Source: DATKCJ01 sp035513275 (lineage in GTDB: Bacteria > Verrucomicrobiota > Verrucomicrobiia > Opitutales > Opitutaceae). From it: a stretch of 31,848 nt of DNA. Positions within the stretch are counted from its first letter, which is position 1. Each line of letters starts with the position of its first letter. The stretch is from positions 1-31,848 of the forward strand of contig DATKCJ010000070.1 of the NCBI GenBank assembly GCA_035513275.1, in the 5' to 3' direction. Positions 1 to 6,718 of this stretch are shown piece by piece. A program made the translations under genes and the position numbers. The notes beneath the pieces are model-generated. The model saw only the letters and a list, made by a program, of their open reading frames with translations. It did no database searches and was not told the origin of the DNA.

Positions 1-1
1 G

Positions 2-439
2 GACGAGGCGAGCAACTTCGACGGGTTGACTGCGTCTCCCGACGGCCGCTATTCCGCGGTCAACGGCCGTCTCGTCGTCAACTTCCCGCCGGAAGGCCGC
101 AACATCCAGCAGCTCTGGACGACGCAGGAGTTCGGCACCGACTTCGAGCTTCGCCTCGAGTTTCGCGCGTCGCCGAACGCAGACAGCGGCGTCTACATCC
201 GCGGCCCGCAGCTCCAGTGCCGCGACTACTCACTCGCCGGTCCGTGGAAGGATCTGCCGAACTACCGCCAGCAAGATTGGAACGAGATCGTCGCAGTCGT
301 GCGCGGCAGCGAAGTCGCGGCCACGTGCAACGGTGATCCACTTCCCGCCGATCTGAAGCTGCCCGCGTCCGGACCGATCGGTCTCGAGGGCGACCGCGGC
401 CAGATGGAATACCGCCGCATCCGCATCAAGCCGCTCTGA
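2..439 (+). CDS. DUF1080 / 3-keto-disaccharide hydrolase domain protein, C-terminal part
   Basis: The reading frame is open from the window edge, so the gene begins upstream; the first complete codon is at position 2 and the stop is TGA 437-439. The visible 145 residues have the concanavalin-like fold signature of DUF1080: an ELRLEFR strand, the NADSGVYIRGPQLQ segment, WNEIVAVVRG and the closing GPIGLEGDRGQMEYRRIRIKPL-like strands. Such proteins are secreted or periplasmic, are abundant in Verrucomicrobiota and Planctomycetota, and some members hydrolyse 3-keto-glycosides; that activity is family knowledge and not visible here. The TTG at 26 is an internal leucine codon, not a start. A repeat element (458-538) follows the stop codon. 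Confidence 0.85.
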   Translation, partial: DEASNFDGLTASPDGRYSAVNGRLVVNFPPEGRNIQQLWTTQEFGTDFELRLEFRASPNADSGVYIRGPQLQCRDYSLAGPWKDLPNYRQQDWNEIVAVVRGSEVAATCNGDPLPADLKLPASGPIGLEGDRGQMEYRRIRIKPL

Positions 440-457
440 GCGGGGAACATTCTGATG

Positions 458-538
458 GTAGGAGCGCGCTTACGCGCGATTGCCTTCCCTTGGGTGGCGC
501 GCCGACCGCGCCAATTTGCGCGCAAGCGCGCAACCTAC
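458..538. repeat. GTAG...CTAC hairpin doublet (element R1)
   Basis: The element is bounded by GTAG at 458-461 and CTAC at 535-538. The left half folds around GCGCGC-ttac-GCGCG. The right half, read on the minus strand, is GTAG-G followed by TTGCGCGC-tt-GCGCGCAA. A third hairpin, TGGCGCG-ccgac-CGCGCCA, lies between them. It sits between the DUF1080 stop and the end of the convergent XRE gene, so it may also act as a bidirectional transcript end. REP-like by structure (GTAG head before a hairpin). Confidence 0.75.
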
Positions 539-591
539 AATGAGCAGGACTCATCGCCCGCGGCGTGCTCATACACCTGACTGCGCTCCGC

Positions 592-783
592 TCAGACTGC
601 CTCGAAAATTCTTTCGATCGGCTGCTTGAAGAGCTGGGCAATCTTGAACGCGAGCGGGAGGCTCGGATCGTATTTCTCGGTCTCGATCGCGTTGATTGTC
701 TGGCGGGAGACCCCGAGTTTGTCGGCGAGGTCGCCTTGCGACCACTCGCGTGACGCACGCAGCTCGCGAAGTCTGTTCTTCAT
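592..783 (-). CDS. XRE-family helix-turn-helix regulator, 63 aa
   Basis: This is a short single-domain cro/C1-type DNA-binding protein. Residues 3-57 form the five-helix HTH: LRELRASREWSQGDLADKLG, then VSRQTINAIETEKYDPS as recognition helix, then a helix ending QLFKQPIERIFE. The SRQTINAIE...YDPSLPLAFKIA pattern is typical of the small regulators paired with an integral membrane protein. The start ATG at 783 overlaps the stop of the upstream membrane gene (ATGA at 780-783), so the two are translationally coupled and probably form one operon. The likely targets are the phased repeats at 1233-1268 in front of the operon. A longer in-frame extension upstream to 1338 is antisense read-through of the membrane gene. 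Confidence 0.93.
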   Translation of the reverse strand: MKNRLRELRASREWSQGDLADKLGVSRQTINAIETEKYDPSLPLAFKIAQLFKQPIERIFEAV

Positions 784-1223
784 TTGTAGCGGCGGTTGGC
801 GACGACGCTGGCAATGACCCAAAGAACGAAGGTCAGTGTGAAAGCTCCCCCGATGCTCAAGCCGTGCTTTAGTCCGCCCAATGGAACGCCTTCGGCGTTC
901 AGGGTATTGATGACGGTTCCGATGATGAGCGCTCCCAGTGCGGCGAACAGCCACGCCTCCATCTGAATGCGTCGCTGCAACTCGTCCATTCCTCGGACGA
1001 ATCGCAGACAACTGCGGAGATAAAGCATGCCAGGAATCAGCGGAGTTAGCGTAAGCAGCCCTCGTGTGATCCGGCTCCATTCGGGGTGTTGTTTGAGCAG
1101 GAAGAGCATTCCCAAATAAACGACTGCTGCCACGAAGAACCAGGCGTTCAGCCGGAGGTCCTTCTTGAAGGAGTATTGCCCCGAGCAAGGTTGAACGGAT
1201 TCTGCCAAGTTTGGTTTGTCCAT
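780..1223 (-). CDS. Small integral membrane protein coupled to the XRE regulator
   Basis: The 147-residue protein has four hydrophobic segments: about 28-42 (WFFVAAVVYLGMLFLL), 54-70, 88-106 (WLFAALGALIIGTVI) and 124-141 (FTLTFVLWVIASVVA), with a basic tail NRRYK. Its function is unknown; many bacteria pair such a protein with a 60-70 aa XRE regulator, and the membrane partner may sense a signal or sequester the regulator. I chose ATG 1223 (MDKPN) over ATG 1250 because the latter lies at the centre of the operator-like repeats and next to the promoter. No Shine-Dalgarno sequence is visible before 1223. The gene overlaps the regulator by ATGA. Confidence 0.8.
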   Translation of the reverse strand: MDKPNLAESVQPCSGQYSFKKDLRLNAWFFVAAVVYLGMLFLLKQHPEWSRITRGLLTLTPLIPGMLYLRSCLRFVRGMDELQRRIQMEAWLFAALGALIIGTVINTLNAEGVPLGGLKHGLSIGGAFTLTFVLWVIASVVANRRYK

Positions 1224-1229
1224 GGCGGT

Positions 1230-1268
1230 GGTGTAAAGCATACTTGTCACATGTCAAGCATACTTTAC
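1230..1268 (-). promoter_or_regulatory. Promoter with phased operator-like repeats of the XRE operon
   Basis: On the minus strand TTGACA (1252-1257) is followed after 16 bp by TACACC (1230-1235), a plausible sigma70-type promoter for the gene starting at 1223. Two identical copies of AAGCATACTT (1236-1245 and 1256-1265) lie exactly 20 bp apart, two helical turns. The whole stretch 1233-1268 is also an imperfect palindrome (14 of 18 positions pair). The repeats cover both promoter elements, as expected for autorepression by the operon's own HTH protein; binding is inferred. Confidence 0.6.
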
Positions 1269-1372
1269 TTCTTCTCCACGGCAATCCCGGGCGCGCCGTT
1301 CGGTCCGACCCGGAACTCGCGAGAACATCTGCGGTCAAATTGATAGCTGGCGGGCTGAGATTATCCCGCGAA

Positions 1373-1400
1373 CCGCACGTGCTCGATGCGAGCCGTGCGG
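1373..1400. other. Strong hairpin upstream of the BON gene
   Basis: CCGCACG (1373-1379) and GCTCG (1381-1385) pair with CGAGC (1389-1393) and CGTGCGG (1394-1400) around an ATG loop, giving a 12-bp stem with one bulged T. It has no T-tract. It lies in the 348-bp gap between the divergent XRE operon and the BON gene. The rest of this gap contains an AT-rich candidate -10 (TATAAC, 1492-1497), a near-palindrome at 1447-1469 centred on GTTCGCGAAC, and a short CCCTTG-gt-CAAGGG hairpin (1525-1538). I see no gene in it. Confidence 0.45.
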
Positions 1401-1571
1401 CAAGCGGCGCAGGCCGCTCACGAGTGAATCAAAAGGAAAACTTTCCGTGGAAGTTCGCGAACCGTCCACGGCCTTTGCCTGTCATATTTCATATAACGCC
1501 CCTCCTGGCCCGAAGGCACAGGAACCCTTGGTCAAGGGCGCGATCAACACCCTGAACCGAAAGGAAACAAA

Positions 1572-2315
1572 ATGAACACGACCAAAATCACCGCGTGCCT
1601 GCTGTTGCTCGTCCTCCCAGCGATCGTCCGTGCAGATTCGCAGACCGACCGCAGGGTCGAGAAGGCAGCCGCCGACTCCTACAACTATCGCACGGTCCTC
1701 GAGGATCAGGTGAAGGTGAAAGCGAACGACGGCGTCGTCACGCTCACCGGCAGAGTCGCCGATCCGGATCATCGCATACTCGCGGAAGACACCGTGCGGA
1801 ATCTCCCCGGCGTCACAGCCGTGGAAAACAAAATCACGGTTGAGCCCGCCGCACCGGAGCGTTCCGACGCCTGGATCGCCACGAAGATCCGCACGAAGCT
1901 CCTGCTCTCGGGCTCCGTTAGTGTCGTCAATACAGACGTCGCCGTGAACGACGGCGTGGTGACGCTGACCGGCAAGGCCGAGAATCTCGCCCAGAAGGAA
2001 CTCACCGAAGTTTACGTTGCCGAAATCGAGGGCGTCGCCTCCGTGGACAATCAACTCAGCGTTCCCAAGCCTCCGTCTGACGCGCGCACCGTCTCGGATC
2101 GAATCGATGATGCGTCGATCACCGCACAGGTGAAGTATGCGCTGCTGTCGCATGAATCGACGAGCGCGATGAGAACGAACGTCACCACGAAGGACGGCGT
2201 CGTCGCGATCGAGGGCGAAGCCAGCTCGAACGCGGAGCGCACGCTCGTCACCCACCTCGCGAGCAAGGTGCGCGGCGTGAAATCCGTGAAGAACCAAATG
2301 TCGGTGAAAGGCTGA
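1572..2315 (+). CDS. Periplasmic protein with three BON domains (OsmY-like)
   Basis: A signal peptide (residues 1-21, MNTTKITACLLLLVLPAIVRA) is followed by three BON domains at about 23-91, 98-164 and 178-246. Each shows the alternating pattern NDGVVTLTG (or KDGVVAIEG) ... A ... GV..V.N....; domain 2 carries NDGVVTLTGKAENLAQKEL and domain 3 KDGVVAIEGEASSNAERTL. BON proteins are thought to bind phospholipid surfaces and stabilise the envelope under osmotic or other stress, as OsmY does. ATG 1572 is preceded by AAGGA six bases upstream. A rho-independent terminator follows at 2360-2390, so the gene is probably transcribed alone. The family call is secure; its physiological trigger is not visible. 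Confidence 0.92.
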   Translation: MNTTKITACLLLLVLPAIVRADSQTDRRVEKAAADSYNYRTVLEDQVKVKANDGVVTLTGRVADPDHRILAEDTVRNLPGVTAVENKITVEPAAPERSDAWIATKIRTKLLLSGSVSVVNTDVAVNDGVVTLTGKAENLAQKELTEVYVAEIEGVASVDNQLSVPKPPSDARTVSDRIDDASITAQVKYALLSHESTSAMRTNVTTKDGVVAIEGEASSNAERTLVTHLASKVRGVKSVKNQMSVKG

Positions 2316-2359
2316 CTGACATCGAGCAACTGAGGACCCACCTCGCGCTCAACAATCCC

Positions 2360-2390
2360 AACGGCGGCACCCATGCGCCGCCGTTTCTAT
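2360..2390 (+). terminator. Rho-independent terminator after the BON gene
   Basis: The inverted repeat ACGGCGGC (2361-2368) / GCCGCCGT (2377-2384) encloses an 8-nt loop and is followed by TTCTATT. The A at 2360 and T at 2385 extend the stem by one pair. It lies 45 bp after the BON stop codon. Confidence 0.75.
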
Positions 2391-2420
2391 TGTCGCAAGG
2401 CGGTGCCCTCCATTGCGGGC

Positions 2421-2714
2421 CGGACTTTTCGGGGAAAGTGAATGTCACCTATTAGGTGACATTCGCGTGGGAGCACTCGAGGTGTTGTTGCCACCGATTT
2501 GGGGGCGCTGCGTTCCTCTCGAAGAAAAGAGCGCTACCATGTCGCGAGACGGGGCCTTCCGTGGTCGATCGGATTTTGAGGAAAGTGAATGTCACCTATT
2601 AGGTGACATTCGCCAGGGAGAGGCGAGGTGTTGTTGCCATCTGGTGGGGGCGCGACGCACCTCTCGGGGAGCAAAGCGCTATCTTGCGAACGCGCCGCCA
2701 CTCCATGGTCGCGG
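2421..2714. repeat. Tandem ~149-bp duplication carrying two perfect palindromes
   Basis: Two diverged units (about 2421-2569 and 2570-2714) share the order: CGGA-T-rich start, AAAGTG, a 25-nt palindrome, GAGGTGTTGTTGCCA, a GGGGGCGC block, and a degenerate CTCTCG...AGCGCTA hairpin half. The palindromes lie at 2440-2464 and 2587-2611: arms GAATGTCACCTA and its complement around one central T, identical in both units. The downstream hairpin halves (about 2508-2538 and 2655-2684) resemble decayed versions of the GTAG elements found elsewhere in the window. No gene is present between the terminator at 2390 and the start at 2774, apart from chance reading frames through the repeats. Confidence 0.85.
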
Positions 2715-2773
2715 TGTTGCGCCCGGTGATGCCGCCGCTACCGTCGCTCGATACCCTTCACCGCCACAACCCC

Positions 2774-3652
2774 ATGAGACCAATCATTGCCCTGTCCTGC
2801 CTCATCATCGCCGGCTCTTGCCTCGCCAACAAAACCCCCGAGCTCGTTTGGGAAACCGACGGCTTCATCGGACCCGAGTCCATCGTCCTCAATGAGTCGC
2901 GCGGCGAATTCTACGTGTCGAACATGGGCACGTTCGGCGAAGGCTCATCGGGGAGCGATGGCTTTATCAGCCGGGTGTCGCTCGACGGAAAAATCCTCGA
3001 GCTTAAATGGGTGACGGGCCTCACCGATCCCAAGGGCCTCGCGCTGGCGAATGGCCGGCTCTACGTAGGCGACGATCCAGGACTCGCCGAAGTCGACATC
3101 GCCGCAGGAAAGATCCACGCGTGGCACGCGCCGGACGATGGCAAAGGCGACTTCAACGACTGCACCGCCGATGCCGATGGCAACGTCTACGTGAGCAGCG
3201 GCCGGCTCGGCACGATCTTCCGATTGAGCGGCGGCAGGTTCGAAGCGTGGCACAAACTCGATCGCACCAAGACAGGCTGGCTCAACGGCCTGAAGGCGGA
3301 AAAGGACCGGCTCTTGCTCGGCGGTTGGGCCGTAGTCGTAGACGGCAAGGAGCAACTGGGACACATTTCAACTCTATCGTATGCCGATCAGTCGCTCGGC
3401 CGCCTCGGGACCAAGCCGGTATGCCATATCGACGGACTCGAGCCCGATGGCCGCGGCGGCTACACGGTCACCGACTGGCTCACGGGCGACGTGTTACACG
3501 TCACCGCCGACGGCGAAACCTCGCCGCTGCTGAATCTCGGACAAGGCACCGCAGATCACGCCTACCTCATCGACAAGAAGCTGCTCCTCATCCCGCAGAT
3601 GATGGAAAACAAGATCCGCGCTTACAACTGGTCGCCAGTCGACGCGAACTGA
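2774..3652 (+). CDS. Exported SMP-30/gluconolactonase-like beta-propeller protein
   Basis: The 292-residue protein starts with a signal sequence (MRPIIALSCLIIAGSCLA) that could be cut by signal peptidase I or, less likely, be a lipoprotein signal ending at the cysteine in AGSC. The rest is a six-bladed propeller pattern: GPESIVLNESRGEFYVSNMG, LTDPKGLALANGRLYVGD, FNDCTADADGNVYVSSG, TGWLNGLKAEKDRLLLGGW and HIDGLEPDGRGGYTVTDW. The ND.TAD.DGNVYVS and DGL.PDGRGG signatures match the SMP-30/gluconolactonase/LRE superfamily, whose members bind divalent metal and hydrolyse lactones; the substrate is not evident. An in-frame extension to 2603 is rejected because it consists of translated repeat DNA and lacks a signal peptide. 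Confidence 0.85.
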   Translation: MRPIIALSCLIIAGSCLANKTPELVWETDGFIGPESIVLNESRGEFYVSNMGTFGEGSSGSDGFISRVSLDGKILELKWVTGLTDPKGLALANGRLYVGDDPGLAEVDIAAGKIHAWHAPDDGKGDFNDCTADADGNVYVSSGRLGTIFRLSGGRFEAWHKLDRTKTGWLNGLKAEKDRLLLGGWAVVVDGKEQLGHISTLSYADQSLGRLGTKPVCHIDGLEPDGRGGYTVTDWLTGDVLHVTADGETSPLLNLGQGTADHAYLIDKKLLLIPQMMENKIRAYNWSPVDAN

Positions 3653-3811
3653 GCTTGCACAGCCTCGCAGTCGATCGCGTCGAGTCAGGCCACATCACGC
3701 GGTTTCAAGCCGGATGATCTGCAGATCTTTGACCGCATGGCTCACTCAGTAGGTGGAGATTAGCGTGGTGCTATCTCGAAGCCACGGCACCAAATCTGCA
3801 CTTGGTCCTCA

Positions 3812-5731
3812 TCACTTCTCCTTCACCAGCGTGGTGAAGCTGCGCGCCGGCACGTCGAGCGATGGGACAACTCCTGCGAACACCGTTTCCTCCCAGTCGA
3901 CAGTCTCGGTCGTCGTCACGCGTTTCCATCCGCCCGCTGACAAACCGGCGACCGTGACCTTTCGCGCGGGGCCTGTATTGAGGATGTGAACCGTGATCGC
4001 GTTGCCCTTCACAAACGCGCTCACGAGCACGTCGGGTCGGTCGCTGCTGCTCGCGACGCCTTCGCTCTTCATCGGCGTGAGGTTCGTGAAGTGTTTCATC
4101 AGCCAGAACCGCGAGGTGGGCACGACTCGCCCGTCGGCATCAGGAAACGCGAGACCGTAGTCCTCGGTGAACTCCCAGAAGAGAAGCGAGGCGGGCTGCG
4201 CGTCGCGCAGAAGCTCCTGATACTGGCGCATCTCGCCGAGGCCGTAGGCGTAGCTGTCGAATGTGCGGTTGCGATATGCGCCGGGATCGACGCCCGCCTC
4301 GCCGACGATGAGCGGCAGGTCGAGCCAGCGCGCGACATCGCGCCACGCGCGGTATTGCGCGGGTGAGCCGTCGAACCAGCTGTGGAACGAAACAGCGCCG
4401 ACGTAGCGCATCGCCTCTGCGTCGGCCGCGGTGGGAAGCACGTAGCGATGCGTGTCGCGCGGGTTTGCTGTGTCGCCGAGGAGCAGTTTCGTCTTCAGCC
4501 CGAGTGACTCGAGATGCGCGCCGATGCGCTTCACCATGTCGCGGTGCGTCTCGCCGGTGAAGCCGATGTCGACGCCAAGGTCGGGCTCGTTGAACGAATA
4601 GAAATCCGGCCCGGCACCGTAACGCTCCTTGAGGTGCAGGAGGTAGCTGCCGAGCAGATCGAGAAATTCCGGCCAGCCGTCAGCGGCGATCTGACGGTTG
4701 AACGTGCCCGGTGTCTTCTGATTCGGGTCGGCGTAGTAGCGCTCCGGCAAGCGCCACAGGCTGAGCACCCACGGGATTCCCATCCGGTCGACGCGCTGCA
4801 TGAGTTCGAAGTCGCGCACGAGCGCCGGGCCGGGACTCTCGCGCTCGCGGTCCCAGAGCATGCCCTTGAACTCGAAGCGCGCCCACGCTTGGTGCAGCTC
4901 GTCGAGCATGTAGTCCGCGACCGGCGTTTGCGTGTTGAAACAGTAGTTCGCGCCGAATCCATCGAACGGGAACAGCCGATCAGCTGTGTCGACCGCGATC
5001 TGCACGGGCGCCGCCGATGCGCGGCCCGTGAGCTTGAATTTCGCGCCAAACTTCTGCTCCGTGCCCGCAGCGAGCGGACCCGGCTCGAGCTGCACGCGCA
5101 CGCGAAATAGGCGTCGGTCGCCCTGCCAGTGCTGTTGCCACACGTCCTCGATCGAGATCGAGCGCGCACGGTCGAGCGTGATCGCAAGCCGCCAGTTGTC
5201 CTGCGGGTCGACGAGCAAGAGTTGCTGTGTTGTCTCGTGATGGAAGGCTGCTTCCGCCGGCTTCTGCTCTGCCGGCAACTCCGCGCCTCCTGTGCCGATC
5301 CGCCAGCCGGCACAAACATCGCGCTGCAGATCGATTACGAATTCGAGCGAGTCCGCGAGCAACGGCGCGCGCGAACGCGTCGCACCGTCGCCCTGCCCTC
5401 CCGGCACGACCGTCGCGGCGATCGCGACCCCTTCGCCGGATTCGGTCCACTCGATCCCGTAGGATGCCTGCTGGTTGTTCGCGAAGGTGGTGAGGCCGGT
5501 CCACGCGAGATCAGTGCCGCGCCTCGTGGAGTTCGCGCGCTGGTCGGCCGGTTGCACGTTCACGACCGGACCGCCGGTGAAGCGGAGCGACAGTTCCGAG
5601 TGCACCGCAATCTCGCGGCCATCGGTGATGAGCGAGGCGAGGCTCCCCGCGCTGTTGTAGGTGGCCTGTTGCACGCCGTGCGCGCAAAGTGACGCGAGGA
5701 GCATGGGGAGAAAGAGGATTCGGGAATTCAT
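3812..5731 (-). CDS. Secreted glycoside hydrolase, GH30-like (clan GH-A)
   Basis: The 639-residue protein has a signal peptide (1-19), an N-terminal beta-rich region to about residue 240, a (beta/alpha)8 barrel from about 248 and a C-terminal beta domain from about 555. The barrel opens with FPFDGFGANYCF (254-265), a GFG.N motif like GH30 enzymes. The probable acid/base is E382 in FNEPDLG, and the probable nucleophile is E478 in LPLIVGEAG. FHSWFDGS (449-456) and LLFWEFTEDYG (517-526) fit the barrel's later strands. GH30 enzymes act on glucosylceramide, xylan, beta-1,6-glucan or galactan; the target cannot be told here. The long N-terminal region is larger than in minimal GH30 proteins. The next minus-strand gene upstream (5808-6269) looks functionally unrelated. 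Confidence 0.78.
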   Translation of the reverse strand: MNSRILFLPMLLASLCAHGVQQATYNSAGSLASLITDGREIAVHSELSLRFTGGPVVNVQPADQRANSTRRGTDLAWTGLTTFANNQQASYGIEWTESGEGVAIAATVVPGGQGDGATRSRAPLLADSLEFVIDLQRDVCAGWRIGTGGAELPAEQKPAEAAFHHETTQQLLLVDPQDNWRLAITLDRARSISIEDVWQQHWQGDRRLFRVRVQLEPGPLAAGTEQKFGAKFKLTGRASAAPVQIAVDTADRLFPFDGFGANYCFNTQTPVADYMLDELHQAWARFEFKGMLWDRERESPGPALVRDFELMQRVDRMGIPWVLSLWRLPERYYADPNQKTPGTFNRQIAADGWPEFLDLLGSYLLHLKERYGAGPDFYSFNEPDLGVDIGFTGETHRDMVKRIGAHLESLGLKTKLLLGDTANPRDTHRYVLPTAADAEAMRYVGAVSFHSWFDGSPAQYRAWRDVARWLDLPLIVGEAGVDPGAYRNRTFDSYAYGLGEMRQYQELLRDAQPASLLFWEFTEDYGLAFPDADGRVVPTSRFWLMKHFTNLTPMKSEGVASSSDRPDVLVSAFVKGNAITVHILNTGPARKVTVAGLSAGGWKRVTTTETVDWEETVFAGVVPSLDVPARSFTTLVKEK

Positions 5732-5807
5732 GGCGACGGAGCGCCGATTCTAGCCGCGCGCGCAGTGCGAACAAACAGTTTTTCCGGCGCTCCGTTCACC
5801 AGCCGGC

Positions 5808-6269
5808 TCAAATCCACCGCCGCACGCGCGCGCGGTAGGAATCGAACTCCGCGCCGAAGAGCGCGCGCAGCGCGGCTTCCTCCTGGATGATCTGGAAACG
5901 GTTCATGTAGGCGACGAACAGCGGGAGAACAACCAGCGCGGGCACGCTGCCGAACCAGACAACCAATCCTAAAAGACAAAGCAGCACGCCGAGATACATC
6001 GGGCTTCGCGTCACGCGGTAGAGGCCCGACACCACGAGCGCCGAAGCCGCGGCAGGATTGAGCGGGTTCACAGTCGTGCGCGCGCGGCGAAATGAAACCA
6101 CTCCCGCAATCGCGACCCCAAAGCCCGCGAGGGCTATCACCACCGCTAACACGCCGCGCAATGGAATCTCCAAACGCAGCGCGGGCGCCGCGCGCGCGAC
6201 GAGCCAGATCACGCCCGCCGCGATTGCGGCGACGAGCATCGGGGGAATCTTGAGCTCGAGTGTTCGCAT
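5808..6269 (-). CDS. Isoprenylcysteine carboxyl methyltransferase-like membrane protein
   Basis: This 153-residue protein has four or five membrane spans (about 10-28, 37-58, 93-108 and 110-123). Residues 82-94 read GLYRVTRSPMYLG and residues 125-151 read FQIIQEEAALRALFGAEFDSYRARVRR, the SAM-binding core pattern of the ICMT/PEMT/NnrU superfamily (G.YR..R.P.Y.G ... EE..L...FG.EY..Y...V.R). Bacterial members are of mostly unknown substrate and are not evidence of protein prenylation. I chose ATG 6269 (MRTLELK); the in-frame extension to 6641 lacks any family similarity. It lies 77 bp upstream of the GH30-like gene on the same strand. Confidence 0.82.
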   Translation of the reverse strand: MRTLELKIPPMLVAAIAAGVIWLVARAAPALRLEIPLRGVLAVVIALAGFGVAIAGVVSFRRARTTVNPLNPAAASALVVSGLYRVTRSPMYLGVLLCLLGLVVWFGSVPALVVLPLFVAYMNRFQIIQEEAALRALFGAEFDSYRARVRRWI

Positions 6270-6718
6270 GCGCGCAGGAGGGACGTTGCCGGGCCCCTCG
6301 CCCGCGCGCAACGCGCGACGACCGTCGGCGGTCGGTCGGCTCGCTCCGGGGCTGACTTTGCGCCAGATTTTCACAGCCGCTCGCAAGGACGCAAAAGCCG
6401 GGGTTGTCTGTGGCGCTCGACCCTCGTCGACGGGAACACCGCGGACGCTGTCGCTCCCAGACGGCGATCGTGGAAGTTGCGGAATATCAACGCATCCAGG
6501 AGCACACACTGCGCTTGGTTGCCGTGTCGAGTCCCGGCCCCTCTCAGGCAGACAGCGCATCAACACATTCGGCCCTGGCGCAGGGCCCGTTCGGCCCGAG
6601 CGGCGCACCCGAAACATTCGTTGGGTATTTCTCCTCCACACAGGGCATACACCTCATCCACTCCGGGCGCCCCTTCCTGTAGGATTCGGGCCTTCCCAGC
6701 CTCGACCCGTTTCGACCC
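6270..6718. other. 449-bp gap with no recognised gene
   Basis: This stretch separates the minus-strand methyltransferase-like gene from the plus-strand PilX-like gene and must hold both promoters. Open frames through it are extensions of neighbours or GC-rich shadows without a family signature. There is a GC-rich inverted segment around 6318-6345 (GACCGTCGGCGGTCGGTCGG). The bases just upstream of 6719 hold no clear Shine-Dalgarno site. I could not identify a convincing promoter. Confidence 0.5.

Noticed and set aside
592..1338. Long minus-strand frame of 248 codons ending in the XRE protein
   Set aside because: Only the last 63 codons have a recognisable fold; the rest is out of frame with the convincing membrane protein on the same strand, whose stop overlaps the XRE start.
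2413..2895. Plus-strand frame repeating ESECHLLGDIR
   Set aside because: The repeated peptide is just the translated AATGTCACC palindrome, and the frame runs out of phase into the SMP-30-like gene.
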